This document shows positions 33,106 through 45,028 of a DNA stretch of 64,000 nucleotides, piece by piece. The position numbers were made by a program, and so were the translations under genes. The stretch is from Plantago major (taxonomy: Eukaryota; Streptophyta; Magnoliopsida; Lamiales; Plantaginaceae), in assembly GCA_026545765.1 (NCBI GenBank), contig CM048840.1:44536959-44600958 (forward strand), in the 5' to 3' direction. The notes beneath the pieces were generated by a model. That model was not told where the DNA came from and did not search any database. It saw nothing but the letters and a program-made list of their open reading frames with translations. The stretch's first letter is position 1; every line of letters begins with the position of its first letter.

Positions 33106-35644
33106 TCAATTCTCAATGCCGAAGCAGAATATAGAGCATATATATGCACACAACCCTCTTTTCGTGTTTCCTTGTAGAGAGTTAACATTCCTCCCCGCAG
33201 CAAGATCAGACATGTACTGTACAACCGCCTGATACAATTAAAATGGGGATAAGAATTTGTGTTAGACGGTCTAAGTGTTGTAGGTGCAAAAAAGACAACA
33301 GTGTTCAACTGCAGATCTAAAAATACTAAAAAGTATCCAAACTGATCATCCAAAAACAAGCTCCTGAATTTTTTTTTTACAAGGCAGAAAACCCTTAACA
33401 TACCTGTGCACCCAATTTCACAACATGCCTTGGCGGAACATCCAAGGGATTTTGATCTGATCTAAAAGTTCTCAACCTTGACAACAATCCAAAGGAATCA
33501 GGCAAAACTTTTATCTGATTGTAGCTGATATCAAGCTCTTGAAGCTTTTCCAGATTACCAAGTGATTCAGGCAACATTCTGAGGTCTGCGAAATTCTTCC
33601 CAACATTCAGTTTCTCCAAGCTCACTGCGCTACAAAGTGTTTCAGTTATGCTCTCAAGTTCATTGAAGCTAATGTCGAACTCTCTCAGGCGTAATAGATT
33701 TCCCATGGTTGTGGGTAATATCTTGACCCTGTTATAGTGCAAGGTAAGAATCTCCAAGAGTTCAAGCTCCCCTATTGCTTCTGGAAGAGCTCTTAGTTGA
33801 TTGAAATCTAATCTCAATTCTAAAAGCGACGAGCATGATCCGATCGCGTGAGGGAGTTCTTCGAGATCATTGGATTCCAAATTCAGCCTCTGCAGAGAAA
33901 CCAGATTACCAACTACATTTGGTAACTTTGAGAAACGGTTTGAACTTAAATCAAGATCGGTCAGCTTTCCCAAGTCCCCAAATGATTCTGGAAGTGTTTT
34001 CAACCTATTGGCTGAAAGGTCAAGATCAGTTAAATTCTGCAGTTCGCCAAACGTAGCAGGGAGGTTTATGAGCTGGTTTGCACGGGCATCCAGCTTCTTA
34101 AGCGCATGGAGGTTGCCTATTGAAGTAGGCAGAGCCATGATCTGGTTTTCAGATATGTATAATTCGGTCAGTGTTGCTAGCTTTCCAAGAGAGTAGGGAA
34201 GCCATTCAACCTTGTCCATTAGCTTACCTCGAAAATCTAAAACACTTTCTCCTTTGGCAGATCTCTCGATTACTGCAGCCACTTTCATCAAGTTAAGTTT
34301 CTCGTCTCCTGGAAACAGAAATGTAGAGAACTCAATACATCGAAATCTACTTAAATATATTCTCAATGTTCTATACATGTACTTGCAGCTAAGATCCTGG
34401 TCAAAGCTCACCAGTGATTAATTTCTTAAAACAATTCATTGATCAGTGATCCTATTTTCTCCCAAGCTACTAGTGTGTTTAGCAATCCTCGTTCAAAAGT
34501 GAGTGATTGAATTGAATATGAAGTATAACTGATCATAATTTCTCACAACTTCCATTAATTTCCAGAGCTCATTTAGATTGGTTCATGTTACATCTAATTT
34601 CGGAAACCTCAATCGAATGATTACCAGAACATCATGCAGCTGCTGCTACTCATAACATCAGCAACAACTTCTACCAGGACAATTTATCCCCCCAAGGTAT
34701 GTCCACTTTAAGCTTTGTTTATGACGAGCTTATCAGCTAGTTTTGTTTTTATATTCATTAAAAACTAGTTTATCAACTTCTACGAACACCGGTAGCTGAT
34801 TTGTTTTTATATTCATTATTATTAAAGGATTTGAACTAGTTTATCAGCTAATTTACTAAACACTTAATTAAATTCAACTAGTTCATCAAATCAAATCTCA
34901 ATTTCAGCTGACATATTAGGTTGTAGATACTAGCCTCCTTAGAGACTTCAGTTATCACCTACTTTTGACGAACATCGGCTAGTGTAAATCCTGATCATAA
35001 ATATTAAGTAATTAGTATACACAAAGTCTTGGAAGAGACATGAGACACGGATTGATGTTCTTAAGTCTGAGATACGGTCTTATGTATAGACTTAAAAGTA
35101 CAAACATCCGAAAATAGAATCGAATTAAGCTCAAACCTGAAGGCAAAGCAACCTGTGGTTTGGAAGTAGTTTGAGGCAACAAGCTCTTCAAATTGGAACC
35201 CTCACCACTCTGCTCCACATCACTAATCACAGTAACAGTTTGAATTTCATCATCAGTTTTAAAACCCCTAGTTTCCTGACCATAACCATCAGCAGAAACG
35301 AAATCAGAAGCCTTCTGAATGAGCTGATCAAACACCTGGAAAAATCTGTCAACCTCAACCAAATACTCAGCCTCTCTACGCTGCTCGTGGCTCCGAAACA
35401 TAACCATAGTTCTCTTCACTTCCTGCATCACCGAGAAGATCTCTGGAGGCACATCATCTTGCAATTGGTTGGAAATTAGGTCCAATTGATGGTTTTGCTC
35501 TGTTTGAACTGAGTCCAGTACGGAATTGGCGGCTTCAATTTCTTCTAGGGAGGGTCTAGGGGGGAGTGATCGGTAGATGGTGGTGATTGACTCGATCGCC
35601 GCCGCGTAGGCTGGTGGTGGGATGATTCTTGCGGAGGAAGCCAT
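33106..35644 (-). CDS. Plant intracellular Ras-group-related leucine-rich-repeat protein (PIRL)
   Basis: Three exons on the minus strand, 35644-35137, 34308-33404 and 33228-33106, with GT-AG borders, total 1536 bp and encode 511 residues in one frame. The N-terminal 170 residues are helical and charged (YRSLPPRPSLEEIEAANSV, then FRSHEQRREAEYLVEVD). About ten to eleven 23-residue LRRs of the Ras-group type follow (LPTSIGNLHALKKLDARANQ, LPESFGDLGKLTDLDLSSN, LPDSFGLLSRLRTF). The C-terminus reads VVKLGAQAVVQYMSDLAAGR. The length and the helical-N/LRR-middle layout are those of the PIRL family, cytoplasmic scaffold proteins related to animal SHOC2. No stops or indels interrupt it. It is convergent with the bS6m gene. 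Confidence 0.93.
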
Positions 35645-36221
35645 GGATTGGCAGGTCAGTGAGTATGATTAATTGATACTGATATGAAATGTTACTGGTG
35701 ACTTGACTTGGAAGTTTGGATAACACTGATGACAGATTTATGTTGATCCTTTTGTCTTGTTTATTGTAGACTAGAATTGATACTTTTGTCTTGTTTATTG
35801 TACACTAGAAACATGACACTGAAGCGTATTCAGGATGTATATTATGTTTTGATAAAATTTATACTCTAATGTTTATAAATGCTTTTTTAAAAATTTATAT
35901 GAAAAATATATATATATATATATATACACACACTATGTGAAGCGTTATAATAACGCATAGCATGATTTAAACTTGGTCAATATTATTTTCATCTATTTAA
36001 AAATTTACCCATTTTAGTATCGTAAATATGTACTATTACAATTTCTATTTGACTTTAGGAATTTTTACATTTTCTCCCCAAAACATTGAAAGAAGTAAAT
36101 TGAACCATCCGATGAGGTCTCCCCAGTCCCCACACATCCAAAGGCAATGGACTACACTACACAACAGTTTGTTAGATCCCGATTTTACCTGGTAATTGTC
36201 CCTGTACAAATTCTAGGAAAA
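35645..36221. other. Upstream region of the PIRL gene
   Basis: It should contain the PIRL promoter. A 34-bp-spaced direct repeat (CTTTTGTCTTGTTTATTGTA at about 35750 and 35783) and an (AT)n tract at about 35908-35926 followed by ACACACAC are visible. No gene is seen. Confidence 0.5.
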
Positions 36222-37848
36222 GAGCGCTTTTTCCATTAGGTTTCGGAAAATCCGGTTTTTAAGTTTTTTTCGGTCCGACCAGCGTTATTAATCGGGCAGG
36301 TTTTAATTCGAGTCATTTTCACACACTTCGGCGTGTTTGTGTGTGTTCTAACGTTTTTATCTTTTTTTCCACACTAAATTCCACAGACACTGACTAAAAT
36401 TCACAGACCATACTAAAATCTCACAGAGAATGAATCAAACTCACAAACCATATTAAAAATCACAGACATATGACAAAAACACCCAGACCACACCAAAATC
36501 CCACAGACACTGACTCAAACTCACTGTCAATAAATAAAAATACACAGACCACACTAAATAAGTGGGTTTTGATCATTGTCTGTGGGATTTTATTCATTGT
36601 CTGGGGGTTTTAGTATGTGTGTGTTTTGGTCATTGTATGTGGGATTTTAGTATGGTCTGTGGATTTTAGTAAAATGTTTGTGAGTTTAAATCAGTGTCTG
36701 TGGGATTTAGTGTGGTCTGTGTATTTTTATTTATTGTCTGTGAATTTGAGTCAGTGTGTGTGGTTTTTTGTCAGTGTCTGTGGGATTTTGGTGTGGTCTG
36801 AGGGTTTTTGTCATATGTCTGTGATTTTTAATATGGTCTGTGAGTTTGATTCATTAATTGTCTGTGAGATTTTAGTATGGTCTGTGGATTTTAATAAAGT
36901 GTCTGTGAGTTTAAATCAGTGTCTGTGAAATTTAGTGTGGTCTATGTATTTTTATTTATTGTCTGTGAGTTTGAGTCAGTGTGTGTGGCTTTCGGTCAGT
37001 GTCTGTGGGATTTTGGTGTGGTCTGGGTGTTTTTGTCATATGTCTGTGAGTTTTAATATGGTCTGTGAGTTTGATTCATTGTCTGTGAGATTTTAGTCAG
37101 TGTCTGTGGGATTTTATTCAGTGTCTGTGAGATTTAGTGTGGTCTGTGAGATTTAGTGTATGTGGAATTAAAACCACATACACTAACTAAAATCCCAAAG
37201 ATAATGATCAAAACCCACAGACACTGACTCAAACACACATGCAGTGAATAAAAATGCACAGACAATGACTCAAAACCCACATATTGTCTCAAAACCCACA
37301 TACACTGACTCAAACACACATACAGTGAATAAAAATGCACAGACAATGACTCAAAACCCACAGACACTGAACAAAAATGCACAGACAATGACTCAAAACC
37401 CACGGACACTGAACAAAAATGCACACAATGACTAAAATCTGTTGATCAGCTATTCCAATCTGTGATTTGTTCAGATTTAACTGTACAAATCAAATTGGAA
37501 CAGTTTCGAATTGAAAAAATCTCACAGAAATTGGGGATTATGAAATTTTACCTCATTCGATCGATTGCAAGACATATTAGATGTTGATTCTTCAGTTTTT
37601 TCAAGAGGAACCGCCGGAAACAAAGCTAAATGCTGGAATCGCTGAATTTCGGAGAAAAAATCGCCCGGAACAAATGTGGGTTTTGAAATTTCAATTTTCT
37701 GCACTTTTTTGGTTTTGGTTTGCCCTTTTATACTGACCGGATGAATTTCGGGCAGGGGTAAGCGCTGCCCGTGCCCGGTTTAGAATTGAACCGCGTCCGG
37801 TTTGGATGGAAAAAACTGGAATTTCCATTTCTAATGGAAATACTGCTC
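36222..37848. mobile_element. Putative 1.6-kb TIR element carrying inverted minisatellite blocks
   Basis: The left end GAGCGCTTTTTCCATTAG at 36222 and the reverse complement of the right end, GAGCAGTATTTCCATTAG at 37848, match at 15 of 18 positions. The similarity continues loosely inward (a CGGTTT-rich stretch on both sides). The flanks AAA and TTA do not form a clean duplication, so the element type (PIF/Tourist-like is my guess) is not settled. Near 37730 the minus strand has a TATAAAAGGG box, followed by a short open frame (37704-37522, MQKIEISKPTFVPGDFF) of unknown nature. Confidence 0.5.
36377..37435. repeat. CACAGAC/GTCTGTG minisatellite in three blocks of alternating orientation
   Basis: At 36377-36555 the + strand repeats CACAGACACTGACT-like units. 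At 36562-37160 it repeats the complement (GTCTGTGGGATTTTAG, TCAGTGTCTGTG). At 37172-37435 it returns to the CACAGAC orientation. Units are about 20-30 bp and degenerate. Adjacent blocks are therefore inverted repeats of each other. The repetitive open frames (such as SLSVHFCSVSVGFESL) are by-products of the array. Confidence 0.8.
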
Positions 37849-38079
37849 TTATAGTAGACTGCTTTCCTTCACGATTGAAATTTTATTTTCCTTCTCGGAG
37901 TATGTTTTGCGGAGCTTTATATTGGGAGTAGAGTTTTCTTTGTCGTCGTAAAACACATAATCAGCAGATTTTTTGCTCCAGTTCTTCCATCTCTTTATTC
38001 TGCTCCCACGAATCCGTTCTCTTCTGTTGTTCATAAATGTATGTTCACCGCTCTTCCATAGCCGGCGAGGCAAATTCTT
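37849..38079 (-). CDS. Unrecognised basic ORF (possible exon)
   Basis: The minus-strand frame reads NLPRRLWKSGEHTFMNNRRE and RIKRWKNWSKKSADYVFYDD, ending ESSLL with its stop at 37849, exactly at the edge of the putative TIR element. The frame is very basic and protein-like, but I recognise no family. Upstream, another protein-like stretch (SAVLEIQDPDAEDEHGLAQR, about 38215-38115) is in a compatible position. The gap between the two is only 35 bp, too short for a plant intron, so I do not join them. Confidence 0.25.
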   Translation of the reverse strand, partial: KNLPRRLWKSGEHTFMNNRRERIRGSRIKRWKNWSKKSADYVFYDDKENSTPNIKLRKTYSEKENKISIVKESSLL

Positions 38080-39213
38080 CTAGAGCAGAGTTATATGAAA
38101 GAAACCAAACAAACCTTATTGGAAATGAAGTCGAGCTTGGAGCTCCTCTGAGCAAGCCCATGCTCATCCTCAGCATCTGGATCTTGGATCTCGAGGACGG
38201 CCGACTTGCTGTGTAGGAGAATCCGATTAGGCAAATTCACAGGTAAGATGTATGTTGCTGTGAATTTGACAATCGAGATCGCTCTTGAGTCCGGTCATTT
38301 TCACGAAAATTAGGGATCTGTGGTGCTGTGGGTTTTTCGATTGAGTAGAAGGATCGATTCTTTGAACAACAATAATGGAGAGAAAAAGCTCGTTCAAACA
38401 ATAATGGAGTAAAGCTCCTTGAGAAGATGCTTTATTAGTGCAATGAGAGAGATGAAGTTGAGATCTATCTGGACGGTGTATACATTTGCGTCCCTTATAC
38501 GCGCTATTTGTGAGACTGGTCTTCTCAAATATTTAAGTAGGAATTGTATGTGAAAATGGGACCAAAATCGAGACAAAATCGGAGGTACCCACGCGCTCAA
38601 TGTTTAGTTATATCATTACTTTGAAATCATGGTACAACATTTAAAGATTGTGATTCACCATAAAGACGATTACGATAAACCCCTACCGCCATAATCCGAC
38701 AGGCAGCTAGTGAGTAGAACAGTTTTTTCTGTTTAATCAATTCATTTAAGTTACGTAGAATTTGATTTGATTATTGTATCGAAGTGCTGCGGAAATTTCG
38801 TGGATTTCTGGATTGGTTGTATATGCTTGTAAAACTGGAACTTTGTTTTTACGTAAATCATGTTTGATTGGTTTTGGAACGTTGTTCAAAGTTAAAGAAA
38901 AGTTTCTAAAAAAAGTAAAATTATTTAACCAGGTTCGGTTTCGACCGAACCAATACTCCCTCCACTTTGATTTTTTATGTTCAAAAAATTGAATGGGTCA
39001 TCTTTTCCAAGTAATTTCGGATTTCATTTTAAGATAAATTCGTTTTGGTTATTTTTATTTGAAATATCATACGGGGTTTAATATTCGTAAACCTTCTAGT
39101 GGTTAGAATGAATATTATTTTAAACTTAAATTAAAGAGTTACCCACTGGTTGGGACTCATTTTAATTGTACTATTCATCAACTTAAACCATTTTTAATAT
39201 TTGGCTTGCATTT
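38080..39213. other. Intergenic, left flank of the LINE
   Basis: No gene is seen. TACTCCCTCCACTTTGATTT near 38953 looks like one end of a Stowaway-type MITE. No partner end was found before the LINE. Confidence 0.4.
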
Positions 39214-39226
39214 ACAAACAATAGTC
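39214..39226. other. 13-bp target-site duplication of the LINE, left copy
   Basis: ACAAACAATAGTC at 39214-39226 is repeated exactly at 45545-45557. The left copy is followed directly by the T-run (the poly-A tail on the minus strand). Long duplications of this kind are produced by target-primed reverse transcription. Confidence 0.9.
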
Positions 39227-39389
39227 TTTTTTTTTTTTTTTTTTTTTTTGAGAAAGAATGATAAATTTCATTCATAATATAGAGAGTTTACAAGTTGAAG
39301 AAATAGAGCTTCAACACAGCAGAAAAACACTTTATCTAAGCAACAGTACATTCAGAATAGAAATATCTCTGACTGGAAGGAAAAAAAAT

Positions 39390-42300
39390 CCTAAGTCATG
39401 TGATTTCCGTAAAATCAAATGGCAGAGTACCATAACCCGTAGCGTTGGCACCAAAATTGCGGCTTAATTGGTCAACAAGCATGTTTGCCTCCTTACGAAT
39501 ATAATACATGAACATCGAGAAATCACCATCATTTCACGAATCATGGTATACAAAGACTTCATTGACAAAGACCTGAGTAGAATTGATGCTATTAACGGCT
39601 ATTTGACAGTCCCCTTCCAGAATTATTTGTTGGAAGTCCATGTTCTTCGCAATTGACAGTGCTAAACGGGTTGCATAGGCTTCGGCCACTTCAACATAAA
39701 ATGCACCTTGTAGTCTTTTCTTTGACCAAGCTAAGATTAAGTCGGTATGGTCTCGAGCTACTGCTGCGATTCCGCCTGGTTGACCGTAACGTGGAATCGA
39801 AGCATCGAAGTTCAACTTTATCCAGACATTTAGTGGGGGAGACCAAGGCCCATGAGATGTATTTCCATTGGAAGCTTGAGTTCCAATTGGCTGATATATA
39901 TTAGCCTTGAAGAAGCCTATGTACCTGCGCACAAAAACAACAGACTCCATAGGGGAGAAGCTTTGGTCATCATGGACAATTCGGTTACGATTATACCAAA
40001 TGCTCCAACATGAAACAACAAAAAATTCAAACTCCCGGGCATCCATTCGGATTCGGACCCCATTAACCCAGCTCCAAGGCGTGTCAGTATCAAAATAAAG
40101 AGCAGCTGATGGGATAATAGTGAGGGCCCAAAAGACTCGCGCAAAATGGCAGTCACGCAAGATATGGGTAATCGATTCTGAGTCTCCTCCACAAACAGCA
40201 CAATGCTCTTCCATTATTATATGTCGCTGTTTCAGTTCACAAGTGGTGGGAAGGGAATTATGTAACATTCGCCAAAGGAAGTGTTTAATTTTCCCCGGAA
40301 TTCTCAGATTCCAAACAAAACTCCAATTTTTGGCCAGTGCTAAGGAGGGACCACCTTGGACAGAATCCACAATGTCTTGCTTCATTTTCATAGCCAAGTG
40401 ATAAGCGGAACTCACCGTATAGTGGCCATGCCTTGAGTAATGCCAAATGCGGAGGTCTTCAACATTTCTATGAGTGAGAGGGATTTTTAAAATCTCCTCA
40501 ACATCATCCTGCCAAAACAAATGGTTAAGGATAGGCAAATCCCACTCATCAAAAGAGGGGTGGATTAGAAAGGAAATATTTAGAGGCCCCTCACGCATAA
40601 GGTCTGGGGTTTTTATTTTGATAGAGCTATAACCCGGAACCCACTTGTCTTGCCAAATGTCAATTCTCTCACCATTTCCAACTCTCCATCTTGTCCCCGC
40701 ATTGACTAACTTCAACGCTGCACAAATGCTCTTCCAAGTAAACGAAGAGTTAGCCTTAGGGACAGCAAGGAGGACATCACAGTTTGGAAAATACTTTGCT
40801 TTCAGCACACGACTCAAGAGGGAATGGGGTTTCTCAATGATACGCCAGATTTGCTTACCGAGCAAAGCAAGATTAAAAGCTCGTAAATCTCTAAAGCCTA
40901 ACCCTCCACCCCGTTTACTTTTTATCATGGTTTGCCAGCTAACAAAGTGCATCTTATCTTTACCTTCATCGCTCCACCAAAAATTACAGATTAAAGATTC
41001 AAGATCGCGAAGAAGATAGTCAGGCAATTTAAAGCAGCTCATAACATAAGTGGGAATTGCTTGTAAAACAGATTTAATAAGAACTTCTTTCCCAGCTTTG
41101 GATAAAAAATTACCATCAAAAGAGTGAGCTTTTTTCCACAATTTATCCCTCAACCACCCAAAAATCTCTTTTTTATTTTTTTCCCATAGTGGCAGGAAGA
41201 CCCAAATATTTTTCATGCTTATCAACCACTTGCACATTCAAAGTAGACTGAATCTGGTTTTTCATTGTGTCATCAATATTCCTACTAAAGACAATAGTAG
41301 ACTTATCCAGATTAATCTCTTGGCCAGAGCCAAGGCTGTAAGTATGAAGAACATTCATAATAGCAAGAGCAGAATCAACAGAAGCATGACTGAAAATCAT
41401 AGTGTCGTCAGCAAAGAGTAAGTGGGAAATAGAAGGAGCACTTGGGCTCACTTTCACACATTTGATTTCACCTCTACCAACTGCCCCCCTCAAGTAAAGA
41501 ACATAGAGCTTCAGTACAGAAGAGAAATAAAAAAGGACAAAGAGGGTCGCCCTGGCGAATACCACGACTAGGACCAAAGTTACCCTGCTGACTGCCATTC
41601 AAGATGACCGAGTAAGTAACAGACTGAATACAGAGCATGATAGTGTCAACAAAAGAGCTGTGAAAGCCAAGCTTTAGTAAACACTTTTTAAGAACGACCA
41701 CTCTACTCTATCAAAAGCTTTACTGAGATCTAGTTTCAAAGCAAAAAAAACTTTTTTTTTCTTTAGTTTTGCTCTTCAAATAATGATTTATCTCATACGA
41801 CACAAGAACATTATCAGTAATCAATCTTCCAGGAATAAAAGCAGACTAGTTTTCGCTAATAATGGCATTCATGTGAGGCTTCAAGCGGTTAGTAATGCAT
41901 TTGGATGCAACTTTATAAACAACATTACTAAGGCTGATTGGCCTAAACTGAGTAATAAGGTCAGGATTCTTGCATTTTGGAATCAAAACGGTGTGGATAT
42001 AATTGATTTTCCCATCTAAGATACCATTATTCAACAGATTCAAGCAACAAGAAATGACTGACTGACCTACAATGTGCCAATATTTTTGAAAAAATAGAAC
42101 AGGAAAACCATCTGGCCCAGGTGACTTTAAAGGGTACATTTGGAAAAGAGAAGATTTTACCTCAGTCGCTGTATAAGGAGCACAGAGTTCCTGATTCATC
42201 TCCTCGCTCACCTTCGATACCATATATTCCAGTGCAGCCTCAATATGTTCAGTGGTTGGATTAATAGAACTGAAAATTTGCTTAAAATAATCCACTACAA

Positions 42301-43501
42301 TCGAGCCCATTCCATCCAAGTCAGAAATAGTTTCGCCAGCTGCATTTTTCAGACTTCTAACTTCATTTTTCGCAGAACACTGGGAGGCTTTGGAGTGAAA
42401 GAATTGAGTATTCCGGTCACCCTCCTGAGCCCATCGAATCTTGGCTCGTTGTTGCCACATAGCATTTTCTCTGTCAAGTATTTCCTCCAATTTGTGTTTC
42501 AGAGTCGCCTCTTCTGCTTTGGAGTCGGCCGAGACTTTTCCTTCCCGTAAAATCGCCAATTTGCTTTGTAGCTGCTTAATTTCCCCTTTCACACTTCCAA
42601 ATTCCGATTTTCCCCAATTAGCTAACCCAATACTACATGAATCAATGGCGGAGAGGAGATCAACATCGGGATCCCAATTGGATTCGATGATCCGCGCACA
42701 GTCGGTATGCCTAACCCACATCGCTTCGAACTTGAAGCTCCGACTTTTCTGGCGTTGTGCTACTCGGGTTCCTTCAAACACTAGCTTTACTGGATTATGA
42801 TCTGAATAGGAGCATCTCAGATGATGTACAGAAGCCAAAGGGAAGAGTTGGCGGAACGATGAGGTTGCAAGTGCTCTATCCAATCGAATTCCGATTGTGT
42901 TTGGGTGAGATCTCCTGTTGTACCAAGTGTAGTCAAACCCAAAATATCCCAAGTCCAAGAGTCCAACATGTTGTATACAATCTCTAAAATCTCGAATTCG
43001 ATAAGGATCAACAGTTAAACCACCTAACTTTTCTGAATTAGAAAGAATTTCATTATAGTCGCCCATACAAAGCCACGGTTTATTCGAAAGAGATCCAAGA
43101 CGCTTTAACAAATCCCAAGTAAACTTTTTTTTACTCAAATCCGGTTCACCATAAAATCCAATAAAACGCCAAGTTACATCACTGTTACTCAATTGCACAT
43201 GAACATCAATATGGTGTCTTGAAAAGCTCTGAAGAGTAACTAAGGTTTCTTTAGATCAAAGGAGGGCTAATCCCCCCGACTTTCCAATAGCATTAACCGA
43301 AAAACCAAAAAGATTAAATCTAGCTTTCAATCTATCAATCCCGCAGGCATCAAGTCGTGTTTCCATGAGAAAGATGAGATGGGGTCGAGAATCTTTAATC
43401 AAATCCTCGAGCTCTTGAACTGTCCAAAGGCCCCCCGCACCTTGACAGTTCCAAGCAATACAACTCATTGTGCTAGGCGGGGTTGCGGAGTACTTGTTCA
43501 T
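39390..43501 (-). pseudogene. LINE ORF2: endonuclease, reverse transcriptase, RNase H
   Basis: Starting near 43501, the endonuclease has WNCQGAG, MGDYNEI and the SYSDHNPV box. The reverse transcriptase has KSPGPDGFPVLFFQKYW near 42110, RQGDPL near 41555 and the catalytic FADDTMIF near 41410. The zf-RVT stretch (KIKHFLWRMLHNSLPTTCEL with C and H residues) is near 40290. The RNase H has LNFDAS, EVAEAYATRLALS and EGDC between 39820 and 39600. Damage: a frame break near 43230, an in-frame TAG near 41850, frame breaks near 41755 and 41690, and a TGA at 39534. The enzyme would nick DNA and copy the LINE RNA in place. Confidence 0.88.
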
Positions 43502-43692
43502 GAGTCACAATGCCTTTGTTAGAACGCTTGAAAGGTCTCTCGCCGGATGGGTCACCATTCCACGTTCCTTCTTCTTCGTAATGGCCACAATTCGTTTACC
43601 TTTATCGAGGGTGGGTGGGCGACCTCTTTTTTTGGGTTGAGCTTGTTGCTGGGTTGGATTATTGAAGCGTTGGGTTGAAGGTGAGGAGTGGG

Positions 43693-45028
43693 CTACCTGA
43701 TTCCTGTTCCAATGGTTTCGCGGGCTGAGGGGTTGAATCGGTTTGGGCTTGGAGTGGGCTGTTGGATCAAGTAAGGTTGGATAAGTAATTGGGCTTGAGG
43801 GTCAGATTGCGAACTGAAGGGGGGAATTGGATTATTTGTTAGGCCAAGATTATTTGTGAATGGGCTTTGGAGGTTTGTGTCAAAAGGTTGAGGTAATGGG
43901 CCAGTATGGTAGTTTGTGGGGCTAAGGGTTGGATTATCACCAGAATTTGGAGTGGGTGATGTAGTAACGTTTCCTGGGGTATTGATGGGGCTATTGTTGA
44001 AAATGGTAGGTTGGAGGGAATGTGGAGACAAGGGAATTGATTGGAAAACTCCTTCCATTTTTGAGTGGGCGTTTTTCTCATTTGGAAGCAAGATTAGGGC
44101 CTTGGATTGGGGGATTTCATTACTTTCTCCAGACTTACCAAAAACATGTTGTTGACTCGCCGTAGCAGTAACGGTTGGCTGATCCCGATCGACAAAGATT
44201 CTTGTCATGGTGGCCGCTTCCGGTAGACCTCCTACCAATCTGTCCATCTGAGTCTTCACAGAGGCGCGTAGCCAGGGTCCCTATTCTAATGATTCCTCAT
44301 TCGTATCACCACTAGTCGCTTCTATCTCAAATTGGATCTTACAATCCCGGAGAAGATGGCCGATAATACCGCATCTATAACAAAAATTAGGCAGACGCTC
44401 ATAAGTGAAAGAAACAATGATGGATTCACCATTAACACATCAAACCCGAAGAGCACGCTTAATCGGCTTAGTAATATCCATCTGAACTCTTAAGCGCATA
44501 TGCATTTCTCCTGTTGATGAATCACTATTCTTAGGCAGTTCAATAAATTCCCCGATGCCATTACCAATAACCGTCGCCATTGCCTCATGCATCATGCTAA
44601 TTGGGATACCTCTTATCTGAAAATTGAAAGCAGCATGATTGAGTGGTATAGTCGATGGGTCTTCACCATCTTCAATAGGAGCAAGAACGACCAGATTCTT
44701 TTCGAATGACCATGGACCATGAGCGAGCACCCGTTTTTTGTCCAGGTCACGATTAAATTGGAACAACAGTCTCTCATTACTGATCTTTTTGATTTCCATG
44801 CCGTACATAAGACCCCAACTGTTAGCCATCAGCAGCTTAAAAGAATCAAGGTACACCGCCCGTTTTGCCAAAGTGCGGCCGACCAGAGCCAAGGCAAAAT
44901 TGTCGTTAGTGGTAGTCCAAGCTTCCACTGGCACCTGTACCCCCATCAGATTCCTCTTCCGTGAGGCGCATCACTTTCGACATTTGTGCAGCAAGATCAT
45001 CGGCCAGGTTGCGAGCTGATTGAGACAT
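43693..45028 (-). pseudogene. LINE ORF1: RNA-binding protein (DUF4283-like plus CCHC knuckle)
   Basis: The start is at 45028 (MSQSARNLADDLAAQMSKVM). A frame change in a G-run near 44940 leads into the DUF4283-like part (ALVGRTLAKRAVYLDSF, RDLDKKRVLAHGPWSFEK). The zinc knuckle RLPNFCYRCGIIGHLLRDC lies near 44390-44335, and an in-frame stop occurs close to 44285. The rest (44259-43693) is a Pro/Thr/Asn-rich tail. ORF1 proteins coat the LINE RNA. Two breaks make this copy non-functional. Confidence 0.8.

Noticed and set aside
35171..35479. Plus-strand open frame across the PIRL first exon
   Set aside because: It is the complement of a well-supported coding exon and has no family resemblance.
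36617..37424. Long repetitive open frames (Ser/Val/Cys-rich) in the minisatellite
   Set aside because: They follow the repeat unit on both strands and carry no domain. They are by-products of the repeat.
38080..38114. An intron joining the ORF at 37849-38079 to protein-like text upstream
   Set aside because: The GT and AG borders exist, but a 35-bp intron is below the working minimum for plants. The join is not supported otherwise.
39653..40401. Several plus-strand open frames across the LINE
   Set aside because: They are complements of ORF2, whose domains are clear on the minus strand.
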